DNA of 24,688 nt from the NCBI GenBank assembly GCA_900549485.1, contig UROG01000040.1, positions 1-24,688 on the forward strand. Reading direction: 5' to 3'. The translations under genes and the position numbers were made by a program. The notes beneath the pieces were generated by a model, which was given only the letters and a program-made list of their open reading frames with translations, ran no database searches and was not told the origin of the DNA. Below, piece after piece: positions 8,491 to 15,654 of this stretch. Position 1 is the stretch's first letter. Each line of letters opens with the position of its first letter. The stretch comes from an uncultured Eubacteriales bacterium (lineage in GTDB: Bacteria; Bacillota; Clostridia; Oscillospirales; Oscillospiraceae).

Positions 8491-8551
8491 ATTTTCGCTC
8501 CTTCTTATTAAAGAATAGAGCTATTTTATACGATTTTGCGTATATTATTCC

Positions 8552-8828
8552 TTACAGATATGCATTTTTCATTATCGTACCGCGCAGACATTGTGCAAAC
8601 ATTTCATACTCGCTCTGCGTCAACCCTTTCGGACGGCTCATAACGACAAGTTCATGCCCCGAATTTCCCCTGTGATAAGGCGGGTGGATATGATGATACG
8701 GGTTTTCGACAAAACCGCAGCGCTCATAAAAGCCTTTCCTGCGGGAAGGCTATCCCGTCCTCCACGACCTCGTTCCAGATGCGTAGCATTGCCGGTATGT
8801 CTTTTTCGGTATATTCTCTTATTTTCAC
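8552..8828 (-). pseudogene. Broken GNAT acetyltransferase: N- and C-terminal pieces joined out of frame
   Basis: A GTG at 8828 with a GGAGAG site upstream opens a frame reading VKIREYTEKDIPAMLRIWNE followed by VVEDGIAFPQE, a typical GNAT N-terminus, which ends at a TGA (8726-8724) after 34 codons. From about 8730 a different frame continues with FYERCGFVENPYHHIHPPYH and then RGNSGHELVVMSRPKG, a GNAT C-terminus, to the TAA at 8554-8552. The central acetyl-CoA-binding part, normally some 60-90 residues, is missing. Either one gene lost its middle or two acetyltransferase genes were fused by deletion; the two pieces look as though they could come from different GNAT subfamilies. No function is expected. 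Confidence 0.75.
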
Positions 8829-9078
8829 GCTGATTACTCTCCGTAATGTTTTATCCGCACCGCCGTATCCGGCACGTGCGATGTATACTATAGCACACTG
8901 CGGCGGCAGAATGCAAATTACGCATCGTCAAAAAAATATTTTAAAAAACGCAAAGAACTGTGGCATACCTCTCCGACATATGGTATACTGCCAGCAGAAG
9001 ATACAGCTTGCCTTTGCCCGATTTGTTTTCCATGCCCGGAAGGGCTTGAAATAAAAAACATTAAAAGGAGAAGACAAA
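8829..9078. promoter_or_regulatory. Intergenic region with a possible promoter for the nucleotidase gene
   Basis: A TATACT -10 box lies at 8984-8989, with a partial -35 GTGGCA (8960-8965) 18 bases upstream. An AAAAGGAG ribosome site precedes the ATG at 9079. No gene is visible in this spacer. Confidence 0.4.
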
Positions 9079-10728
9079 ATGAAACGACTGTTGGCAATCC
9101 TACTCGCACTCATGCTTGTGCTCGCAGGCTTCACCGCAGCGGAAGCGGCCGAACCCGACGAAAGCAAAGGTATCGTTGTCCTTTACACCAATGACGTACA
9201 CTGCGCTGTTGACGACAACATCGGCTACGCTGGCGTTGCGGCTTATAAGAACGCCTATGAAAAAGCCGGTTATGAGGTTGTTCTTGTAGATTCCGGCGAC
9301 GCCGTACAGGGCGCTACCATCGGCACTCTTTCCAAAGGCGAATACATCGTTGAGATCATGAACGAGCTTGGCTATGCCGCCGCCGCTGTCGGCAACCATG
9401 AATTTGACTACGGCATGGACCGCTTCATGGAGCTTTCGGAGCTTGCCGATTACGATTATGTCGCGGCAAACTTTGTTGACAAGGACGGCAATCTCGTTGT
9501 TGACGCTTACACCATCGTTGAAGCAGGCGGTCACAAAATAGCGTTTGTCGGCGCCGCTACTCCCGAGACCTTTACCAGCTCCTCACCCGCATATTTTCAG
9601 GATGAAAACGGAAACTTCATTTACGGCTTCTGCGAAGGCGGCGACGGAAGCGACTTCTATGCCGCGATACAGTCCGCTGTTGACAGTGCGGCGGCCGAGG
9701 GCGCGGATATAGTTATCGTCCTGTCCCATCTCGGCACCAATCTTGAAAGCGCGCCTTACTCCGCCTCCGATCTCATCGAGAACACCAACGGCATCGACGC
9801 TGTTCTTGACGGCCACTCCCACAGCGTATGGGCAGGTGAGATCGTTCTGAACAAGGACGGCGAGGAAGTTCTTCTCTCCTCCACCGGCACCAAGCTTGAA
9901 AACCTCGGTTCGCTCACCATTGTTGACACCGAGGACGGCATTGACTTTACGACAGAGCTTCACCATGAAGTGATCTTCCAGGATGACGCTATGGCGGCGT
10001 TCGTCGCGGGCATCAAGGAAGAGTATGCCGAGCTTGCACAGACCGTAGTTGCAAAGACCGACGTTGACCTTACCATCGTCGATCCCACCCTTACCGATTC
10101 CGAGGGCAAGCCGCTGCGTATCGTCCGCAGCCAGGAGACCAATCTCGGCGACCTGTGCGCAGACGCGTACCGCGCAATAAGCGGCGCAGACATCTCCTTC
10201 GTCAACGGCGGCGGCATACGCACCTCCATACCCGCAGGCGATATCACCTATGAACAGATAATCAGCGTACACCCCTTCGGCAACGCCATGTGCGTCGTCG
10301 AGGCAACCGGTCAGGAGATCCTTGACGCGCTTGAGATGAGCGCAAGAAAGCTCCCGTCCGAAAACGGCGGTTTCCTTCAGGTTTCCGGCATCAGCTTTGA
10401 CATTGATATGTCTGTCGAACCGACGGTCGTTACCGACGACAAGGGTCTTTTCGTCGAAGTCTCCGGCGATAGAAGGATCAAGAACGTGAAGGTCGGCGAC
10501 GCCCCGATCGATCCCGACGCAACATACACTCTCGCTTCCCACAACTATATGCTCAAGGAGAGCGGCGACGGCATAAACATGTTCGCGGACAATGTTCTGC
10601 TTCAGGACAGCGTTCTTCTTGACAATCAGGTGCTTATAAAGTACATCACAGAATATCTCGGCGGCGTTGTCGGCGCGGAATACGCCGATCTCTACGGTCA
10701 GGGCCGCATAAACATAATCAACGGCTGA
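9079..10728 (+). CDS. Secreted 5'-nucleotidase / UshA-like metallophosphoesterase
   Basis: 549 residues. A signal peptide (residues 1-23: MKRLL, a hydrophobic core, then AEA before AEPD) predicts export; there is no lipobox Cys and no LPxTG or SLH anchor at the C-terminus (…QGRINIING), so it may be released or wall-retained by other means. The metallophosphoesterase domain shows the dinuclear metal motifs TNDVH (D39, H41), VDSGDAVQG, GNHEFDYG and DGHSHSVW. The second domain is the 5'-nucleotidase C-terminal substrate domain, with NLGDLCADAYR and NGGGIRTSIPAGDITYEQ. Such enzymes dephosphorylate extracellular nucleotides for nucleoside and phosphate scavenging. It is monocistronic, ending at a strong terminator. 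The exact substrate (5'-NMP, UDP-sugar or 2',3'-cyclic nucleotide) cannot be read from sequence. Confidence 0.92.
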   Translation: MKRLLAILLALMLVLAGFTAAEAAEPDESKGIVVLYTNDVHCAVDDNIGYAGVAAYKNAYEKAGYEVVLVDSGDAVQGATIGTLSKGEYIVEIMNELGYAAAAVGNHEFDYGMDRFMELSELADYDYVAANFVDKDGNLVVDAYTIVEAGGHKIAFVGAATPETFTSSSPAYFQDENGNFIYGFCEGGDGSDFYAAIQSAVDSAAAEGADIVIVLSHLGTNLESAPYSASDLIENTNGIDAVLDGHSHSVWAGEIVLNKDGEEVLLSSTGTKLENLGSLTIVDTEDGIDFTTELHHEVIFQDDAMAAFVAGIKEEYAELAQTVVAKTDVDLTIVDPTLTDSEGKPLRIVRSQETNLGDLCADAYRAISGADISFVNGGGIRTSIPAGDITYEQIISVHPFGNAMCVVEATGQEILDALEMSARKLPSENGGFLQVSGISFDIDMSVEPTVVTDDKGLFVEVSGDRRIKNVKVGDAPIDPDATYTLASHNYMLKESGDGINMFADNVLLQDSVLLDNQVLIKYITEYLGGVVGAEYADLYGQGRINIING

Positions 10729-10768
10729 CATAAGCCGTAAAAGCTCTGCGGGACTTTTTACAGTCCCG

Positions 10769-10803
10769 ACTGCATCCGGATCACTTCCGGATGCAGTTTT
10801 TTT
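10769..10803 (+). terminator. Rho-independent terminator after the nucleotidase gene
   Basis: ACTGCATCCGGA (10769-10780) pairs with TCCGGATGCAGT (10786-10797) over a five-base loop, followed by seven T's (10797-10803). A smaller GGGAC…GTCCC hairpin precedes it. Confidence 0.9.
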
Positions 10804-10813
10804 GTCTGATATC

Positions 10814-10842
10814 TTGATATTCTGCGCTATGATGAGTATACT
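10814..10842 (+). promoter_or_regulatory. Promoter for the phosphohexomutase gene
   Basis: TTGATA (10814-10819), a 17-base spacer and TATACT (10837-10842), just after the upstream terminator and 40 bases before the ATG. Confidence 0.75.
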
Positions 10843-10882
10843 TAATACCATCAACCGACAAGAACACACGGAGGATAAGATA

Positions 10883-12307
10883 ATGCTGCATTTCGGAACC
10901 GGCGGATGGCGCGCAATAATAGGCGATGAATTTACCAAGAGCAATATTCAGCTTGTCGCAAAAGCCGTCGCCGTAAAAATATTGGAAGAGCATCAGGAAA
11001 GCACGCCAGTCGTCATTGGATATGACCGCCGCTTTCTTTCCAAAGAGGCCATGGTCTGGGCGGGCGAGGTCATTGCAAGCAACGGCATCCGCGCCATGCT
11101 TGTCGAGCGCTCCTCTCCGACGCCGCTTGTAATGTACTACGTCATGGCGCATGATCTCAAATACGGCATGATGATAACCGCAAGCCATAACCCGTCGCTT
11201 TATAACGGCATAAAAATAGTGACGGAGGGCGGGCGCGACGCAAACGAAGAAGTGACCGGCGAGCTTGAAAAAATAATCGCACGTCTTGAAAAGAACGACA
11301 CCACCGCCCCCGTGCGCACGGCCAAGGAATTGCAGGCAGATGGGCTTATCACCTTTTTCAACCCGCTCAACGAATATCTGGACAATGTAATTTCAAAAAT
11401 AGATATGCAGGCCATACGCAACGCGAATCTGCGCATTGCGATAGACCCGCTCTACGGCGTATCCATGCGTTCGCTCAACACCATTTTCTCTACCGCCCGC
11501 TGTGAGCTTGAGATGCTCCACGCCGAGCATGACACGCTTTTCGCCGGCAAAATGCCCGCGCCGGATGAATCCACGGTCAAATCCCTGCAAAACTACGTCA
11601 CCGATTACGGGTTTGACCTCGGCATAGCAACCGACGGTGACGCCGACAGAATAGGTCTGATAGACGACAAGGGACGCTATGTCGATGCGAACAGCATACT
11701 GTGCATTCTCTATTACTACTTCCTCGAGTACAAAAAAATGCGCACGCCTGTCGTCAAGAATCTCGCAACGACTTATCTTTTGGAGCGCATTGCAGCCGCC
11801 TACGGCGAAACCTGCTACGAAGTGCCGGTCGGCTTCAAGCATATTTCCGCAAAGATGCGTGAAACAGGCGCTTATCTCGGCGGCGAAAGCTCCGGCGGTC
11901 TGACGGTCATGGGACACATCAACGGTAAGGACGCGATATACGCAAGCGCGCTTCTTGTCGAGGTCATCGCCAAGACCGGCAAAAGAATGTCCGAGCTTAC
12001 GGAAGAGATATACGACAGGTTCGGCCGCTATCACACCGAGGTGCGCAATATCGCCTTTCCCACCGAACGCCGTGCAGAGCTTATGCACCGCATTTATGAG
12101 GAGCATGAGCTGCCCGCATTTGACGAAAAAATTGCACGTATCTCCTATCTTGACGGCTGCAAGGTGTATTTTGAAAATACCGGCTGGCTGCTCATCCGCT
12201 TTTCCGGCACCGAGCCTCTGCTGAGAATATTCTGCGAGATGCCCGGAACCGACCCGGCGCAGGCGGCGGCTATCTGCGGTAAAGTACGCGCACAGTTCGG
12301 AATTTAA
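10883..12307 (+). CDS. Phosphoglucomutase/phosphomannomutase family protein (alpha-D-phosphohexomutase)
   Basis: 474 residues. It interconverts hexose 1- and 6-phosphates through a phosphoserine. The catalytic loop TASHNPSLYNG has Ser101. The Mg-binding loop is DGDADR (251-256). The sugar-binding loop is GGESSGG (E335-S337) and the phosphate-binding loop is RFSGTEP (439-445), so all four domains are intact. Start: an ATG at 10883 with GGAGG 8 bases upstream; the longer frame to 10802 runs through the promoter. It is monocistronic, with its own promoter and terminator. I cannot separate phosphoglucomutase from phosphomannomutase or a glucosamine mutase by eye, although the GESSG loop favours a glucose/mannose enzyme over GlmM. 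It could supply sugar phosphates for wall or glycogen synthesis. Confidence 0.92.
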   Translation: MLHFGTGGWRAIIGDEFTKSNIQLVAKAVAVKILEEHQESTPVVIGYDRRFLSKEAMVWAGEVIASNGIRAMLVERSSPTPLVMYYVMAHDLKYGMMITASHNPSLYNGIKIVTEGGRDANEEVTGELEKIIARLEKNDTTAPVRTAKELQADGLITFFNPLNEYLDNVISKIDMQAIRNANLRIAIDPLYGVSMRSLNTIFSTARCELEMLHAEHDTLFAGKMPAPDESTVKSLQNYVTDYGFDLGIATDGDADRIGLIDDKGRYVDANSILCILYYYFLEYKKMRTPVVKNLATTYLLERIAAAYGETCYEVPVGFKHISAKMRETGAYLGGESSGGLTVMGHINGKDAIYASALLVEVIAKTGKRMSELTEEIYDRFGRYHTEVRNIAFPTERRAELMHRIYEEHELPAFDEKIARISYLDGCKVYFENTGWLLIRFSGTEPLLRIFCEMPGTDPAQAAAICGKVRAQFGI

Positions 12308-12321
12308 GAAATTCAATATGC

Positions 12322-12368
12322 AAAAAGTCCTGACGGTGCTTCAGATCGCACGCCGTCAGGACTTTTTT
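12322..12368 (+). terminator. Bidirectional terminator after the phosphohexomutase gene
   Basis: AAAAAGTCCTGACGG (12322-12336) pairs with CCGTCAGGACTTTTT (12353-12367) around a 16-base loop. A-tract and T-tract on either side make it symmetrical, so it can stop transcripts from both strands. Confidence 0.9.
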
Positions 12369-12391
12369 CGCTTTTCGCGGTCAACGCCGCT

Positions 12392-12661
12392 TTATTCACC
12401 GGCAGGTGTCAAATACGGCTTTATAAAATCGTATGCGTCTTCAACGCTCATTATATTGGACAGGACGTTTCTTATGGCCGTTCCCACCGCAAACTCGACC
12501 TGCGACATTGTATACTTATCGTTTTTATAAAGCCCGCGTGAGCTTAGCTCAAAATTCTTTTTTGCAGTCGGAAACCACGGAAAAACCGTAAAATAGCGTG
12601 TATCGGTATACGTTTCAAGCAGCGGAGACAGCAGAATATATTTCAGCGGAGACTCCTCGAC
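12392..12661 (-). pseudogene. C-terminal fragment of an unrecognised protein (5' part missing)
   Basis: About 88 codons on the minus strand, from roughly VEESPLKYILLSP to the end LTPAGE, look like protein-coding sequence: many aromatic residues, a plausible helix (TMSQVEFAVGTAIRNVLSNI), and a stop near a terminator. No ribosome site or credible start exists; the ATG at 12712 falls inside sequence that codes for another fragment on the plus strand. I do not recognise the family. It is read here as the 3' end of a gene whose 5' part was deleted at about base 12662. Confidence 0.45.
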
Positions 12662-12662
12662 A

Positions 12663-12880
12663 GTCCCTCCGGAGATCCTGTCGGAATTTCTCGGCGGCAA
12701 AATAGAGCGCATCTATCAGGATACTGCAAGCCATAAATCGGCTTCCCACTGTTATTACAAGGATCTTATGATGCTGATTCCTGAAAACGCCCGCAAAAAC
12801 GTGTTCTGATGCACTTTGACGGAGATTATGTTCAGCTGCTCAAAGAAGCGCATTTTTCCGTCGTGAAATCGGAATTCTGA
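12663..12880 (+). pseudogene. C-terminal fragment of a possible metallo-beta-lactamase-fold hydrolase, with a frameshift
   Basis: One plus frame reads PPEILSEFLGGKIERIYQ, continues SHCYYKDLMMLIPENARKNV, and hits a TGA at 12807-12809. A second plus frame continues smoothly from there, VLMHFDGDYVQLLKEAHF to SVVKSEF, ending at 12880. Restoring one base near 12806 would give …NVFLMHFDGDY…. The HCYYKDL…LMHFD pattern resembles the C-terminus of MBL-fold proteins as I remember them, but that call is tentative. No start or ribosome site is present. Confidence 0.45.
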
Positions 12881-12902
12881 AAAATTTACATCAAATCACA
12901 GC

Positions 12903-12948
12903 AAAAAGTCCTGATAATATGTATTCTTCATATTATCAGGACTTTTTT
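12903..12948. terminator. Bidirectional terminator with a 19-bp perfect stem
   Basis: AAAAAGTCCTGATAATATG (12903-12921) pairs perfectly with 12929-12947 across a 7-base loop, with A- and T-tracts on both sides. It lies between the gene remnants and the 3' end of the glycyl radical enzyme gene and can serve both strands. The plus-strand tail continues as TTTTTTGACAGTCT, the interspersed motif. Confidence 0.88.
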
Positions 12949-13012
12949 GACAGTCTCATAAGTTATAAGCACATTTATTTTAGGTACTTTAAGAGAATAA
13001 AGCTCTTCATTT

Positions 13013-15427
13013 TTACAGAGACTGCTCTGTTCTTGCGATTATATCATCCTGCGTTTTTCTGGACAGCACGTTGAAGAAGGCGCTGTATCCGGCGACGCGG
13101 ACGATAAGATCCTTATGCGCTTCCGGATGGAGCTGTGCATCAATGAGCGTTTCGCGGGATACGATATTGTACTGCACATGATATCCGTGCAGAGTGTTGA
13201 AAAACGTGCGTATCAGCATTTCAAGCTTCTCCCGGTTCTCTGCGGAGGAGAGCATCTGCGGCGTCATCTTCTGATTGAGCAGCACGCCGCCCGTGATCTT
13301 ATCTGTACGCAGCTTGGAGACGGATTTGAACACGGCGGTAGGACCGTTCTTGTCCGCGTTGTGCGCGGGGCTGCACCCCTCGGCAAGCGGCTCAAAGGCA
13401 TGCCTGCCGTCGGGCGTCGCCATCGTCCCCATCCCCTGCCCGACATTCGCGCTGATCGAGGATGTGCCCGCGTAGCGGATACCACCGATAGGTCCTCTCA
13501 TATGGCGGGTATTGGGATACTTTCTTATCTCGTCAATATACGGATCATATGCCTGCACGATAAGCATATCTGCTTCGTCGTTGTCGTTGCCGTACTTGGG
13601 CGCGTCGTTTATGAGCATCTCCTGAATTTTTTTGTTTTCAGGGGATTGGAAATCATCAAGGATCGCATTCCAGAGCTGCGTTTTGCTGATCTTCTGCTCA
13701 TCAAAAACAAGCTTTTTTATAGCCGACAGGCAATCCGCCATATTCGCAATACCGACCTGAAGACCGGAAATAAAATCATATACCGCGCCGCCCTCCTTGA
13801 TTGTTTTTCCTCTGGCGATGCAGTCGTCGGTCAGGGCTGAGCACAGGATATCCGGTACGTCCCGCTCGGACGCCTTATCAATAAAATTCTCCACAATAAC
13901 GCTGTAACGGGTCATTTCGCGCAGGGACTTATCCCATGCCGCCATAAGCTCGTCATAGGAGCGCATATCCTCAAAGCGGCCATAACCCTTTACAAAACGC
14001 TTGCCGGTGGTCAGATCGACCCCGTCGTTCATCACGCACAGCAGCAGCCGCGGGAAATTGATATACGACATTCCGGTGCAGCGGTAGCCCCATTTGCCGG
14101 GCACGGCAGTCTCCACACAGCCTATGGCGCTGTAATTATACGCGTCCTCTTCGGAAACGCCCCAATTGATAAACGACGGAATGATGATCTCGTCGTTATT
14201 GAGTGCAGGCATACCGAAGCCGAGGCGCATAACCTCAATGCACTCGTCAAAAAACTTTTTGTTGAGATTTCTGTGATAGCGCACCGTCAGATTCGGCTGG
14301 GTAAGGCGGGTCTGCGCCACGGATTCAAGCACCGCAAAGCTCAGCTCATTGACAGCGTCCTTCTTATCCGGCGTCTGTCCGCCTATGGTGACATTCTGAT
14401 ACATCGGCGAACCGGCAGAGGAAAGCGTATGCTCCTGAGAACGAAGCTTATTGACGGTAAGAGTTTTTATCCACAGGCAGGTAAGCAGCTCAAGCGCGTC
14501 CTCCTCCGTCAGTCTGCCGGAGTGCAGGTCATTTATATAATAAGGATACATATATTGGTCAAAACGACCGTAGCTGAGCGAATGTCCGTTGGATTCTATC
14601 TGCAAAATGAGCTGGATGAACCATACAGCCTGCACCGCCTCACGGAATGTATCCGCCGGTTGATACGGAACCTTTGCGCATATGCGGCTCATCTCCGTAA
14701 GCTCACTCTTTCTGGCGGGATCGCGCTCTTTTTCCGCAAGAGACGCGGCAAGGGCGCTGTAACGCATGGCAAACGTGCGGACGGCCTCAATGACGACAAG
14801 CACGGCTTTATAGAAAACGTGCTTATCCACGCTGTCAGGGTCTGTCAGATCAAGCGCGGCAAGGCAGTCTTTTGTGCGCTTTTCGTAGCCGCAAAGCCCC
14901 TCCCTGAGCATACGCTGATAGTTGACCGAAAGATGCGCGTCCCCTGCGTTGAGCTTGCCCTCCATGCCGAAGACGCCCGTCTCCATGAAAACGCTGACCT
15001 CCTCCGGCATGATCGCCTCGCCCCTGTCGCGCAGCGTGTTATTTTCCCAGAACGGGGCGATCTCCAGAAGCTGCCGCTTTGTCTCCTCGGTTATATAGAA
15101 AACGTCGCCGTCTCTTTTTTCAAAGAGATCAAGCTCCCTCATCACAAAGCCCATCGTGTATTCCGGGAATATGGGCGCGTTGACGTTTTTTGTCGCCTGA
15201 TTGCCTGCAAGAAGCGTTTTGTCCTCAATATATATGCTCATATTCTCAAGGATTTTTTTGAGCATCAGCGCCCTCGCCATTACACGCGGCTGATTGAGAT
15301 TCTCTTTATATGCCTGCGTTGCAAGAATGGCGCGCTCCGCGTCAACATACGGCTTTTCGTTCAGCACCTCCTCGCGGAATGCCTTCATCCTGTCAGTCAG
15401 TGAGCCAAAGTGTTCCGTGTTGTTCAT
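13013..15427 (-). CDS. Glycyl radical enzyme, YbiW-like (predicted anhydrohexitol-phosphate ring-opening lyase)
   Basis: 804 residues. The glycyl radical loop is RVAGYSAFF with Gly780, 24 residues from the C-terminus. The thiyl-radical Cys437 is in IGCVETAV and the general base is Glu439, the GCxE arrangement of dehydratase-type members rather than the CC of pyruvate formate-lyase. From memory of E. coli YbiW, long blocks match: APIFPEYT, LILQIESNGHS, GKWGYRCTGMS, GNDND and QDDIIARTE. YbiW is reported to open 1,5-anhydroglucitol-6-phosphate, so I infer a similar reaction here; exact substrate is unproven. The ATG at 15427 is preferred over a GTG at 15433 because the GTG sits within the GGAGGTG ribosome site. 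Activation needs a radical SAM activase, and none is in the window. Transcribed divergently from the ROK kinase. Confidence 0.93.
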   Translation of the reverse strand: MNNTEHFGSLTDRMKAFREEVLNEKPYVDAERAILATQAYKENLNQPRVMARALMLKKILENMSIYIEDKTLLAGNQATKNVNAPIFPEYTMGFVMRELDLFEKRDGDVFYITEETKRQLLEIAPFWENNTLRDRGEAIMPEEVSVFMETGVFGMEGKLNAGDAHLSVNYQRMLREGLCGYEKRTKDCLAALDLTDPDSVDKHVFYKAVLVVIEAVRTFAMRYSALAASLAEKERDPARKSELTEMSRICAKVPYQPADTFREAVQAVWFIQLILQIESNGHSLSYGRFDQYMYPYYINDLHSGRLTEEDALELLTCLWIKTLTVNKLRSQEHTLSSAGSPMYQNVTIGGQTPDKKDAVNELSFAVLESVAQTRLTQPNLTVRYHRNLNKKFFDECIEVMRLGFGMPALNNDEIIIPSFINWGVSEEDAYNYSAIGCVETAVPGKWGYRCTGMSYINFPRLLLCVMNDGVDLTTGKRFVKGYGRFEDMRSYDELMAAWDKSLREMTRYSVIVENFIDKASERDVPDILCSALTDDCIARGKTIKEGGAVYDFISGLQVGIANMADCLSAIKKLVFDEQKISKTQLWNAILDDFQSPENKKIQEMLINDAPKYGNDNDEADMLIVQAYDPYIDEIRKYPNTRHMRGPIGGIRYAGTSSISANVGQGMGTMATPDGRHAFEPLAEGCSPAHNADKNGPTAVFKSVSKLRTDKITGGVLLNQKMTPQMLSSAENREKLEMLIRTFFNTLHGYHVQYNIVSRETLIDAQLHPEAHKDLIVRVAGYSAFFNVLSRKTQDDIIARTEQSL

Positions 15428-15442
15428 AAGCACCTCCGAAAA

Positions 15443-15473
15443 TCATTCGTAACTGAATCGCTTTCATTCGTAA
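15443..15473 (-). promoter_or_regulatory. Probable operator at the glycyl radical enzyme transcription start
   Basis: CGCTTTCATTCGTAA (15459-15473) is an exact copy of the element at 15561-15575. A partial copy TCATTCGTAA (15443-15452) lies 21 bp, two helical turns, further into the leader. The full copy covers the predicted transcription start of the minus-strand promoter, a place where a bound protein would repress. Confidence 0.6.
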
Positions 15474-15477
15474 GTTT

Positions 15478-15506
15478 ATGCTATCATTATTTTCTCTTGC
15501 TGTCAA
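15478..15506 (-). promoter_or_regulatory. Promoter for the glycyl radical enzyme gene
   Basis: On the minus strand: TTGACA (15506-15501), a 17-base spacer and TAGCAT (15483-15478). The -35 box is perfect. Confidence 0.75.
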
Positions 15507-15560
15507 CAGCAAATTCTGTATTTCCCACTGCAAGTATGCGTTTATGTTCAAAATCAAATC

Positions 15561-15575
15561 CGCTTTCATTCGTAA
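15561..15575 (+). promoter_or_regulatory. Second copy of the 15-bp operator-like element
   Basis: CGCTTTCATTCGTAA, identical to 15459-15473 and in the same orientation 102 bp away. It ends 6 bp upstream of the -35 box of the kinase promoter, about -56 to -42 from the expected start site, a usual place for an activator. Confidence 0.6.
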
Positions 15576-15581
15576 ATATCA

Positions 15582-15610
15582 TTGACAGGCGATAAGGGCT
15601 TTGGTAGAAT
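15582..15610 (+). promoter_or_regulatory. Promoter for the ROK kinase operon
   Basis: TTGACA (15582-15587), a 17-base spacer and TAGAAT (15605-15610), 44 bases before the ATG. Confidence 0.8.
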
Positions 15611-15654
15611 AAAATATAGAATAAAACGTTTTATAAGCGCGGAGGTAGAACACT

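Noticed and set aside
10802..10882. N-terminal extension of the phosphohexomutase
   Set aside because: It would translate the terminator tail and the promoter; the conserved N-terminus and GGAGG site place the start at 10883.
9583..10944. 453-codon minus-strand open frame opposite the nucleotidase gene
   Set aside because: Antisense to a gene with a complete set of catalytic motifs. It crosses the terminator and promoter at 10769-10842 and has no recognisable domain.
13115..15403. Plus-strand frames of 241 and 376 codons opposite the glycyl radical enzyme
   Set aside because: They are antisense shadows rich in Arg, His and Leu, without promoters, ribosome sites or domains.
15428..15433. GTG start for the glycyl radical enzyme two codons upstream
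   Set aside because: The GTG overlaps the GGAGG ribosome site itself; the ATG at 15427 is correctly spaced.
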